Assembly (NCBI GenBank): GCA_034435635.1
Contig: DAOTWY010000080.1
Location: 1-20,113, forward strand
From: DAOTWY01 sp003696565
GTDB lineage: Bacteria > Chloroflexota > Anaerolineae > Aggregatilineales > Phototrophicaceae
Reading direction: 5' to 3'
DNA length: 20,113 nucleotides
Shown in pieces: positions 8,506 to 15,135 of this stretch. The notes below the pieces were generated by a model. It ran no database searches and was not told the origin of the DNA. It saw only the letters and a program-made list of their open reading frames with translations. The position numbers were made by a program, and so were the translations under genes. The number at the start of each line of letters is the position of its first letter. The first letter of the stretch is position 1.

Positions 8506-8859
8506 TTACTCTATCGTTTCGATCCGCAACCAGGTTTTTCCTATACGGAATAGTTGATGTGTATTGAGGATAACAGTGTCTTGTATAGGGATGTCATTAA
8601 AAAAATCGTCGGGGTTTTCTAAAAAGGAGCCATTTGTACTTTTACAATCTTCCAGTAACCAATGACCTGCCTCATAAATAATATTAGCATGCCAGCGGGA
8701 GATGTAAGTATCACTCTTTAAGCAGATGTCATTTTCATCTTTGCGTCCAATGCTAAGTCGCCATTTGCCTTGATCTTGTTGACCATCCCCCCTGGTGGAG
8801 TCGTATTCCAATGTGTTGCCATCTTCTACACCGCTCATGATGGTAATTGTGATTTTCAA
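8506..8859 (-). CDS. Small FHA-domain phosphothreonine-binding protein
   Basis: I place the start at TTG 8859, because GGAGG (8867-8871) lies ahead of it at ideal spacing. The frame stays open further upstream to an ATG at 8913, but that extension would run through the promoter and has no ribosome site. From the TTG the product is 117 residues, essentially one FHA domain. It has IGRKDENDI (GR pair), SRWH (the Ser and His of the SxxH signature) and KSTNGSFL (the Asn-Gly pair), the residues that contact phosphothreonine and shape the loops. FHA proteins dock onto proteins phosphorylated on Thr by Hanks kinases, and such a kinase is encoded two genes downstream. There is no signal peptide or membrane segment. 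As first gene of the cluster it would be an adaptor recruiting phosphorylated partners. Confidence 0.9.
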   Translation of the reverse strand: MKITITIMSGVEDGNTLEYDSTRGDGQQDQGKWRLSIGRKDENDICLKSDTYISRWHANIIYEAGHWLLEDCKSTNGSFLENPDDFFNDIPIQDTVILNTHQLFRIGKTWLRIETIE

Positions 8860-8892
8860 GAATCGCCTCCGGTAGCACACCATATTGATTTC

Positions 8893-8923
8893 AGTATAAC
8901 CTAAAACGTTCAATTGGATACAA
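8893..8923 (-). promoter_or_regulatory. Candidate promoter for the FHA/Clp-N kinase cluster
   Basis: The minus strand has a good -10, TATACT (8893-8898), preceded after 19 bases by TTGTAT (8918-8923). The spacer is long, so the -35 is doubtful. Transcription would begin near 8886, leaving a short leader with GGAGG before the TTG start. The palindrome and repeated heptamer described under findings overlap the upstream part. Confidence 0.38.
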
Positions 8924-8961
8924 GGAAACGTTTCAGATTATGTTACAATTATTTTAATTCT

Positions 8962-8989
8962 TTGCGCTTCTTACAATTTATGATATAGT
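8962..8989 (+). promoter_or_regulatory. Candidate promoter for the riboswitch-controlled methionine gene
   Basis: TTGCGC (8962-8967) and TATAGT (8984-8989) are separated by 16 bases. Transcription from here would begin near 8996, about 25 bases before the first riboswitch helix. The position fits well, but the hexamers match the consensus only moderately. Confidence 0.4.
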
Positions 8990-9020
8990 TGAACTCAATT
9001 AACAACCCCATACACAGATA

Positions 9021-9130
9021 CTCTTATCCAGAGCAGTGGAGGGACCGGCCCTTTGAAGCTGCGGCAACCGTCACTTACATGAGGTGAAATGGTGCCAACT
9101 CCGACAGGTGGAATACCTGACAGATGAGAG
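9021..9130 (+). ncRNA. SAM-I (S-box) riboswitch aptamer
   Basis: The segment has the S-box core: CTCTTATCCAGAG, then GTGGAGGGACCGGCCC, then GCGGCAACC, and a closing GATGAGAG. The P1 helix pairs CTCTTATC (9021-9028) with GATGAGAG (9123-9130) with one G-U pair. The purine-rich GTGGAGGGA is the usual kink-turn region. It lies directly upstream of a cystathionine gamma-synthase gene, a classic S-box target, so high S-adenosylmethionine should lower its expression. Confidence 0.95.
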
Positions 9131-9213
9131 GAAGTCTAATAAGGCTCTCCTAAAAAACCCGGATGTTTGAGTAAGCAAGTGTCTGGGGTGATATGACAAC
9201 AACTGAGGGAGAG
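9126..9213 (+). promoter_or_regulatory. SAM riboswitch expression platform, probably ribosome-site sequestration
   Basis: CTCTCC at 9145-9150 can pair with GGAGAG at 9208-9213, which is the ribosome-binding site of the ATG at 9219. Its first five bases (9145-9149) can instead pair with GAGAG (9126-9130), the 3' strand of P1. With SAM bound, P1 would keep GAGAG busy and leave CTCTCC free to mask the ribosome site. Without SAM the site would be open. No U-rich tract follows any hairpin here, which argues against a transcription terminator. Confidence 0.6.
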
Positions 9214-9218
9214 TGAGC

Positions 9219-10433
9219 ATGATTTACCCAACGGAACGAAATCAACAACAAGGTCATAATACTCGCGCGGTACATGGGGGTACACAGCGCAATAAAGCGT
9301 TTGATTCCTTGACAACGCCCATTATTCAAACAGCGACTTATACATTTAACAAAACTCAGGATTTAATTGACTTTATGGAAAGTAAGACCTGGGGAGATGG
9401 CAATGATCGTGGTGAATATGGGCGTTATGGTAATCCAACGGTTGCTGCTGTAGAAGCAAAAATCGCTGCATTGGATGGCGCAGAAGATGCAGTGTTATAT
9501 GCATCTGGCATGAACGCCGTCACATCATTGCTGCTCACAATCTTACCAACCGGATCACATATCGTGATGACGAGTGATTGCTATCGCCGTACTCGTCAAT
9601 TTTGTCAAACATTTTTGGCACGTTTTGGTATTGAAACAACCGTTGTTTTAAACGGAGATTATGAAGCGTTAGAATCAGCGATTATTCCCCGTAAAACACG
9701 CTTTATCATCTCTGAAAGCCCGACAAACCCTTATTTACGTATTGCCGATTTAGATCGTATTGCACATTTAGGGAAAAAATATCGCTGTTTGACATTAATT
9801 GATAGCACATTTGCTACACCGATCAACCAACGTCCGATTGAATGGGGAATCGATTTTGTGTTGCATAGTGCAACTAAATATCTTTCTGGTCATAATGATT
9901 TACTGGCAGGCAGCGTAAGTGGGCGGGCAGATCGGATTAAAGCATTAAAGGATGCACGTGGCGTGCTTGGTGGGGTGGTTGATCCACAAAGTGCTTATCT
10001 GTTGGAACGGGGTATAAAAACATTGGGAGTTCGTGTACGGCAACAAAATCAAACGGCGATGGCTGTTGCGAAGTTTTTGGAAGGACATCCTAAAATTGAA
10101 CGTGTGTGGTATCCTGGGTTGGAATCACATCCTGATTATGAAATCGCTGTGCAGCAAATGAATGGATTTGGTGGCGTGGTGAGTTTTGAGGTATATGGTG
10201 ATTTACAAACAACAGCGCGCTTTATTGATGCCTTACAAATTCCATATATTGCTCCAAGTTTAGGTGGGGTAGAAAGTTTGATCGAACAGCCTGCGCTGAT
10301 GAGCTATTATGAAAAAACGACCGAAGAACGTTTGGCATTAGGCATCAAGGATAATCTTGTGCGCTTTGCTATTGGTATTGAAGATACACAAGACATCCTT
10401 GATGATTTGGAACAAGCCTTACAAACGTGTTAA
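9219..10433 (+). CDS. metB: Cystathionine gamma-synthase, plant-like (Cys/Met metabolism PLP enzyme)
   Basis: The product is 404 residues from ATG 9219. GGGAG sits 7 bases ahead of this ATG, so the in-frame GTG at 9213, which lies inside that site, is unlikely. It is a fold-type I PLP enzyme: EYGRYGNPT (66-74) holds the Tyr and Arg that bind the PLP phosphate, D195 contacts the pyridine nitrogen, and K220 in HSATKYLSGHND is the Schiff-base lysine. Stretches such as FNKTQDLIDF, IPYIAPSLGG and NGFGGVVSFEV strikingly resemble the plant chloroplast enzyme as I remember it. It should join an activated homoserine to cysteine, giving cystathionine for methionine synthesis. O-acetylhomoserine sulfhydrylase, cystathionine beta-lyase or methionine gamma-lyase activity cannot be excluded by eye. 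Expression should fall with SAM. Its 3' end overlaps the convergent Nudix gene by 4 bases at a shared TTAA. Confidence 0.88.
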   Translation: MIYPTERNQQQGHNTRAVHGGTQRNKAFDSLTTPIIQTATYTFNKTQDLIDFMESKTWGDGNDRGEYGRYGNPTVAAVEAKIAALDGAEDAVLYASGMNAVTSLLLTILPTGSHIVMTSDCYRRTRQFCQTFLARFGIETTVVLNGDYEALESAIIPRKTRFIISESPTNPYLRIADLDRIAHLGKKYRCLTLIDSTFATPINQRPIEWGIDFVLHSATKYLSGHNDLLAGSVSGRADRIKALKDARGVLGGVVDPQSAYLLERGIKTLGVRVRQQNQTAMAVAKFLEGHPKIERVWYPGLESHPDYEIAVQQMNGFGGVVSFEVYGDLQTTARFIDALQIPYIAPSLGGVESLIEQPALMSYYEKTTEERLALGIKDNLVRFAIGIEDTQDILDDLEQALQTC

Positions 10434-10963
10434 ACCTCGCGCTTGATGATTTTGCCATGCGTCTCGAAATGTTGATGATAAAATTCCGAGCGTGTTAAAC
10501 CGGATTCATCACGTAATCGATAAAGCTCATGGCGATTATTGGTTTGTTGTGCAGGGGTGAGCAGCATTCGGGTGGCTGTTCCACCCCCAATACCGTTTAA
10601 TGCATCTTCAATTTGAGGAACATGCCACCAAAATAAATCGTGTGGTAGGTTGTCTAACGTGAACCAACCAGTATCAATCACTTCCTCAACTTGAGGGCAA
10701 AGCGTTCCGCCAATAATCTCACCGACGAATAACGCGCCATGTATATCTTGCCCACCGCCAAGCCGTGCGTAGATTCCAACCAAATGTGTTAAACGCACAT
10801 CATAACCGGTCTCTTCTTTTGCTTCACGGATGGCGGTTTGCGCTTGTGATTCGCCGGGTTCACTCATCCCACCAGGTAAACACCACACTTCAAAATCTTC
10901 TCGTTTGGTTAGTAGAATTTTTCCGTCTTTGATAATTGCGATATTCGCACCGAACATTGTCAT
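10430..10963 (-). CDS. Nudix hydrolase
   Basis: The product is 177 residues with a complete Nudix box at 32-54: G32, E38, then REAKEETGY (46-54), matching GX5EX7REUXEEXGU and including the metal-binding glutamates. These enzymes hydrolyse nucleoside diphosphates linked to another group, and the substrate cannot be predicted here. About 45 residues beyond the Nudix fold form a C-terminal tail (about 132-177) rich in His, Arg and Glu. Its ATG overlaps the threonine synthase stop by one base (TAATG), so it is translationally coupled to thrC. A second ATG two codons later is an alternative start. A housekeeping or ADP-ribose/NADH-type role is as likely as one in threonine metabolism. Confidence 0.9.
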   Translation of the reverse strand: MTMFGANIAIIKDGKILLTKREDFEVWCLPGGMSEPGESQAQTAIREAKEETGYDVRLTHLVGIYARLGGGQDIHGALFVGEIIGGTLCPQVEEVIDTGWFTLDNLPHDLFWWHVPQIEDALNGIGGGTATRMLLTPAQQTNNRHELYRLRDESGLTRSEFYHQHFETHGKIIKREV

Positions 10964-12270
10964 TATTCGCGCTCCGTTAGTAATTTTATAATGCTGCGAG
11001 CATCACCAACCGCTTGTAACAGTTGATTTGGGTATGATGCGGATAGATTATCCAGTGTGTTTTGATGATACTTGATGGTAGCATCTGGGTCTTTTAATAG
11101 ATGTCCAGTCAGAATACCAACAACCGTTTGTCCAGCTTGAATAATGCCTGTTTGTGTGAGCTTGCGTACGCCGGCTAATGAACAAGCTGATGCTGGCTCA
11201 CAACCGATACCTTGTGCATCAATGAGGGCTTTAGCATCCATGATTTCTTGATCAGTCACTTTTTCTACAACGCCGTTTGTTTGGCGTAGAGCACGTACTG
11301 CTTTGGGGTAGTTAACCGGATTACCAATTTTTATAGCAGTGGCGATTGTATTCGCTTTCATAGGAGTTAGTTCATCTATACCACGCTGATAGTCTTTGAT
11401 ATCGGGGTTTGGCTGGTAGCTATGGAACAAAGGGCTGGCTCCTTCTGCTTGTATGACGGCAATACGTGGTAATTTATCAATTAAGCCTAGCTCATAAAGT
11501 TCGACCAATCCCTTACCAAATGCAGATGTATTGCCTAAATTCCCGCCTGGTACGACGATCCAATCTGGAGCTTGCCATTTGAGTTGTTGGATGACCTCGA
11601 ACATGATGGTTTTTTGTCCCTCTAACCGAAAAGGATTTACGGAATTCAACACATAAATCCCTAATTGGGCAGAGACTTCTCGCACAAGCTCTAAGTTGCG
11701 GTCAAAATCTGCATCAATTTGTATACAGGTTGCCCCATAAGCAATTGCTTGAGACAACTTGCCAAGGGCGATATTTTTGTTTTCGAAAAAGATAATGCCT
11801 TGAATGCCAGCAGAGGCAGCATAAGCAGCTAACGCGGCAGATGTGTTACCAGTTGATGCACAAGCTACTCGTTGCATCCCTAGAACTCTTGCCTGGGTTA
11901 CCCCTCCGGTCATACCGCGATCTTTGAATGATCCAGTGGGGTTTTCTCCTTCATGTTTAAGATATAAGTTGGAAACACCTGCCCACGCCGCTAATTTAGG
12001 AACATGATATAGGTTGGTGTTGCCTTCTGGCTTGCTAACAATGAATTTCTTATCTAGATCAGGATAGATCAGCTCTTTGTATCGCCATACACCGCTGTTG
12101 TAAGGTGCTTGTAGTGCCCCTAAACGGCTATCGAATAATTCACGTGAGATCAAAGTGCGATTGAATTCATGTTTGACATCCAGCAGACCGCCACAGGCTT
12201 CACACGTATAAATTACCTGATTAATTGGGTATTGCTTTTGGCAATCCATACATTGCAGGAAACTAGCCAT
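10963..12270 (-). CDS. thrC: Threonine synthase
   Basis: The product is 435 residues. An N-terminal zinc-ribbon-like element has C7/C10 and C23/C26, seen in many bacterial and archaeal threonine synthases of the shorter type. The PLP lysine is K116 in NPTGSFKDRGM. VPGGNLGNTSA (the glycine-rich PLP phosphate loop) and the later segment around IGCEPASA follow in the expected order. It converts O-phosphohomoserine to threonine and phosphate in the cytoplasm. GAGG lies 8 bases ahead of the ATG. The start faces thrB across only 29 bases, so product and substrate enzymes of the same step are transcribed divergently. The gene is followed by the coupled Nudix gene. Plant-type threonine synthase is SAM-activated, but nothing here shows that for this protein. 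Confidence 0.96.
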   Translation of the reverse strand: MASFLQCMDCQKQYPINQVIYTCEACGGLLDVKHEFNRTLISRELFDSRLGALQAPYNSGVWRYKELIYPDLDKKFIVSKPEGNTNLYHVPKLAAWAGVSNLYLKHEGENPTGSFKDRGMTGGVTQARVLGMQRVACASTGNTSAALAAYAASAGIQGIIFFENKNIALGKLSQAIAYGATCIQIDADFDRNLELVREVSAQLGIYVLNSVNPFRLEGQKTIMFEVIQQLKWQAPDWIVVPGGNLGNTSAFGKGLVELYELGLIDKLPRIAVIQAEGASPLFHSYQPNPDIKDYQRGIDELTPMKANTIATAIKIGNPVNYPKAVRALRQTNGVVEKVTDQEIMDAKALIDAQGIGCEPASACSLAGVRKLTQTGIIQAGQTVVGILTGHLLKDPDATIKYHQNTLDNLSASYPNQLLQAVGDARSIIKLLTERE

Positions 12271-12299
12271 TGATGTAACCTCATTTGTTGTAAGATTTC

Positions 12300-13268
12300 A
12301 TGGATAAAAGGATAGCACCTTTGACAACTTTTAACAGTGCAGAAGCGTATGCTCCCGCTAGTATGGGTAATGTTGGGGTTGGTTTTGATATTTTAGGGCT
12401 TGCCTTTTGTGAGCCGGGGGATATCGTTCGTGTAGAACGTCGTCTTGATGGGACGGATATAGTCATTGAATCGATTGAGGGGGATGGCGGTGTTTTACCG
12501 CGTGATGCGGCTAAAAATACTGCCTCTGTGGCAGTGAAAGCGTTTTTGAAAATGATTGACGCATCATCTGGGGTTTGTATCTCTCTCAAAAAAGGATTGC
12601 CTTTATCAAGCGGACTAGGAAGTAGTGCGGCTAGTGCTGTGGCGGCTGTTGTAGCAGTAAATGCACTTTTTGGAGAGCCATTAAGTTGCGAAGAGCTGTT
12701 ACCTGCTTGTTTAGAGGGAGAAGCGTTAGTCAGTGGATATCATGCGGATAATGTTGGTCCGAGTTTACTGGGTGGGATTACCTTAATCACTGGAACATCA
12801 ATACAAGATATTTACCGATTACCTGTACCGGAAAATATGCACTTTGCATTGATTACACCAAATATTGCTGTGCCAACAGTAGAAGCGCGGGCTGTGTTAC
12901 CACAGATGATCTCACTTAAACAGATGGTGTCTCAAACCGGGGCAGTTGCTCGTTTGATTGATGCGCTATACCGAAATGATTTGCAAGCTGTGGTGCAGGC
13001 GATGGAAAGTGATGAGGTTGTTGAACCAGCACGAGCTATGTTGATGCCATTGCTGAATGAAGCCAGGACACTTGCAAAGCAAAAGGGGGCGTTAGGATTG
13101 GTCATTAGTGGGGCTGGTCCAACTTTATGCGCAGTGTGTGATTCGAGCAAAACAGCGGTACACGTTGCAGATGCACTACAAGGGCTTTATGATGAGGCAA
13201 AAATTGGTGGGGTTGCCCGAGTTACTAAGGTTGACCAAACCGGTGCAAGAGTATTGAACGTCCTTTAA
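12300..13268 (+). CDS. thrB: Homoserine kinase (GHMP family)
   Basis: The product is 322 residues from ATG 12300. GHMP motif 1 is AYAPASMGNVGVGFD (16-30), the ATP-binding glycine-rich loop is PLSSGLGSSAAS (101-112), and the C-terminal motif is GLVISGAGPTLCAV. It phosphorylates homoserine with ATP, giving the O-phosphohomoserine used by ThrC. The start is uncertain. The ATG at 12300 has only a weak AAGA ahead of it, while an in-frame TTG at 12321 is preceded by AAAGGAT at good spacing and gives a product closer to the usual N-terminus. No U-rich terminator follows the stop. Confidence 0.95.
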   Translation: MDKRIAPLTTFNSAEAYAPASMGNVGVGFDILGLAFCEPGDIVRVERRLDGTDIVIESIEGDGGVLPRDAAKNTASVAVKAFLKMIDASSGVCISLKKGLPLSSGLGSSAASAVAAVVAVNALFGEPLSCEELLPACLEGEALVSGYHADNVGPSLLGGITLITGTSIQDIYRLPVPENMHFALITPNIAVPTVEARAVLPQMISLKQMVSQTGAVARLIDALYRNDLQAVVQAMESDEVVEPARAMLMPLLNEARTLAKQKGALGLVISGAGPTLCAVCDSSKTAVHVADALQGLYDEAKIGGVARVTKVDQTGARVLNVL

Positions 13269-13311
13269 TTACCCCATTAGATAGGGTATAGTTACTGCAA
13301 TAAAATAACAA

Positions 13312-13342
13312 GCCTGATTTGTGAAATAATTGACAATCAGGC
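13312..13342. repeat. Inverted repeat overlapping the aldehyde dehydrogenase promoter
   Basis: GCCTGATT (13312-13319) is repeated inverted as AATCAGGC (13335-13342), a perfect 8-base dyad with a 15-base spacer. The right arm begins on the last base of the -35 hexamer. Read as DNA it is a candidate operator. Read as RNA it could be a weak terminator hairpin for thrB, but the bases after it are not a run of T. Confidence 0.6.
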
Positions 13343-13358
13343 AGTATATTTCTATACT
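13330..13358 (+). promoter_or_regulatory. Near-consensus sigma-70 promoter of the aldehyde dehydrogenase gene
   Basis: A perfect TTGACA (13330-13335) is followed after exactly 17 bases by TATACT (13353-13358). Transcription would begin near 13365, giving a leader of about 20 bases before the ATG at 13385. This is the strongest promoter match in the window, which suggests high expression unless a repressor acts at the overlapping dyad. Confidence 0.8.
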
Positions 13359-13384
13359 TCTTAAGCGGAAAGAGATATTTTATT

Positions 13385-14863
13385 ATGTCACAAACAGTTA
13401 ATCATTTTATCGGTGGTCAATTTACCCCGTCACAATCTGGTCAGACATTTGAAAGCTATAATCCTGCAACAGAAGAGCTGGTAGCTGTAGCTGCTAAAGG
13501 TGATGCGGTGGATGTGGATGCGGCAGTTCAAGCAGCTAAAGCTGCTTATCAGAATTGGCGATTAATGCCTGCACCACGCCGAGGTGAGATTCTGTATCGT
13601 GTGGCGGAGATTCTGCAAGAACGCAAGGATAAAATCGCCCGTTTGATGACAACCGAAATGGGTAAGGTATTGGCGGAAGCCCGCGGCGATGTGCAGGAAG
13701 CCATTGACATGGCATATTATATGGGGGGGGAAGGTCGCCGGTTACTAGGCTATACTGCTCCGGTGGAAATGCCTAATAAGTTTGGTATGGCTATTCGTGA
13801 CTCGGTTGGGATTGTTGGTTTAGTCACCCCCTGGAACTTTCCAGTTGCTGTGCCAAGTTGGAAGATTTTACCCGCTTTAGTTGCAGGTAATTGTGTTGTC
13901 TGGAAACCTGGTGAAGATTGCCCAGCGGTCTCAATTATGTTTGCAGAAGTATTTAAGGATGCTGGCTTGCCAGATGGTGTTCTGAATGTTGTCCTTGGGG
14001 CAGGGGAGACTGGTGCTGCACTTGTTAATCATCCTGATGTCCGTGTTATCTCTTTTACAGGCTCCACAGATACTGGGTTGAAGGTTTATACTCAAGCAGC
14101 AGCATTAGGCAAAAAAGTAACGCTTGAAATGGGTGGCAAAAACGCCATCATCGTGCTGGATGATGCTAACCTAAATTTAGCGGTTGATGCCATTAACTGG
14201 AGTGCATTTGGGACAACCGGACAACGTTGTACAGCAACAAGCCGGTTGATTGTCCAGAAAGGGATCAAATCGCGCTTGGTAGAAGCCTTAGTTGCAAAAG
14301 CAAAATCACTTAAGTTGGGTTTTGGATTAGAGGATGGTGTAGAAGTTGGTCCATTAGTTAACCAAAAAGCACTGAACAAAGTTTCCAGCTATATGGATGT
14401 GGCGAAAGCAGAAGGTGTGAATGTTCTGGTTGGTGGGAAGCGTCCATCTGATATGCCCAAAGGCTTTTTCTTTGAGCCAACTTTATTAGACGGCGTTAAG
14501 GCGGGTATGCGTGTTGAGCAGGAAGAAATTTTTGGTCCTGTACTTTCTATAATAGAGGTTGAAACATTTGAAGAAGCAATCCGCATTAATAACAGTGTGA
14601 AGTATGGCTTATCTAGCAGTATTTTTACTGAAAATGTCAATGCAGCTTTCCGCGCTATCCGTGATTTAACAACTGGTATCGTGTATATTAACCATGGCAC
14701 AACTGGTGCAGAAATTCAGTTCCCGTTTGGTGGAACACGTGGTACTGGTAATGGCATGCGTGAAGCAGGTCAAGCAGGTTTAGATAGCTTTACAGAGTGG
14801 AAATCTGTTTATGTGGATTACAGCGGACAACTGCAACGTGCACAAATTGATAATCGTGAATAA
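13385..14863 (+). CDS. NAD(P)+-dependent aldehyde dehydrogenase
   Basis: The product is 492 residues, the normal length for a soluble ALDH-superfamily enzyme. PWNFP (149-153, with N151 of the oxyanion hole) and KPGED lie in the coenzyme domain, and SFTGST is at 223-228. The general base is E248 in LEMGGKN and the nucleophile is C282 in TTGQRCTATSR. EIFGPVLSI is the usual Glu-x-Phe that contacts the nicotinamide ribose. It oxidises an aldehyde to the acid. The whole-sequence feel is closest to alpha-ketoglutaric-semialdehyde or aminoadipate/piperideine-6-carboxylate type dehydrogenases, but specificity cannot be settled by eye. It is transcribed from its own strong promoter. The next gene begins 41 bases downstream with no terminator between, so read-through into iscX-nuo is possible. 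It contains a run of eight G at 13723-13730. Confidence 0.93.
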   Translation: MSQTVNHFIGGQFTPSQSGQTFESYNPATEELVAVAAKGDAVDVDAAVQAAKAAYQNWRLMPAPRRGEILYRVAEILQERKDKIARLMTTEMGKVLAEARGDVQEAIDMAYYMGGEGRRLLGYTAPVEMPNKFGMAIRDSVGIVGLVTPWNFPVAVPSWKILPALVAGNCVVWKPGEDCPAVSIMFAEVFKDAGLPDGVLNVVLGAGETGAALVNHPDVRVISFTGSTDTGLKVYTQAAALGKKVTLEMGGKNAIIVLDDANLNLAVDAINWSAFGTTGQRCTATSRLIVQKGIKSRLVEALVAKAKSLKLGFGLEDGVEVGPLVNQKALNKVSSYMDVAKAEGVNVLVGGKRPSDMPKGFFFEPTLLDGVKAGMRVEQEEIFGPVLSIIEVETFEEAIRINNSVKYGLSSSIFTENVNAAFRAIRDLTTGIVYINHGTTGAEIQFPFGGTRGTGNGMREAGQAGLDSFTEWKSVYVDYSGQLQRAQIDNRE

Positions 14864-14904
14864 GCGAGATACTCATCTGTTTTTTGGTCGATATTTAGGG
14901 CAAA

Positions 14905-15135
14905 ATGGTGTATCCTGATAGTGATATGCCACTGTACTGGGAAGCTGAGTATGAAATTGTACAGGCATTAATAGTGGCTTACCCGGAAGTGGATGTTGAA
15001 AGTGTGGGGTTAGATCAACTCTATAAATGGATCGTTGCTTTACCTAATTTTGCTGATGATCCTGAGTTAGTGAATGACAATATCTTAAGCGGTATTTTGC
15101 GTGAATGGTACGAGGAGATCAATGAGTACAATTAA
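14905..15135 (+). CDS. iscX: IscX-like Fe-S cluster assembly protein
   Basis: The product is 76 residues from ATG 14905, or 69 from the in-frame ATG at 14926. The second start gives a protein that lines up end to end with E. coli IscX (YfhJ), so it may be the true one. Conserved IscX features are the AYPEVD segment, the tryptophan in LYKWIVALPNFADDP, and the C-terminal ILREWYEE. The protein is strongly acidic, with a winged-helix-like fold in the family. IscX binds the IscS desulfurase and iron and tunes Fe-S cluster formation. No other isc or suf gene is nearby. Instead its last 14 bases overlap the nuoB start, so it is translationally coupled to genes whose products carry three Fe-S clusters. 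Confidence 0.85.
   Translation: MVYPDSDMPLYWEAEYEIVQALIVAYPEVDVESVGLDQLYKWIVALPNFADDPELVNDNILSGILREWYEEINEYN

Noticed and set aside
9157..9190. A transcription terminator in the riboswitch expression platform
   Set aside because: The possible hairpin has a bulge and is not followed by a U tract, so sequestration of the ribosome site explains the layout better.
12271..12299. Specific promoter hexamers in the thrC-thrB gap
   Set aside because: Several -10-like strings occur on both strands but none has a convincing -35 at correct spacing, so no promoter is called.
13270..13288. A TACCC/GGGTA hairpin as a thrB terminator
   Set aside because: The stem is only five pairs and no T run follows.
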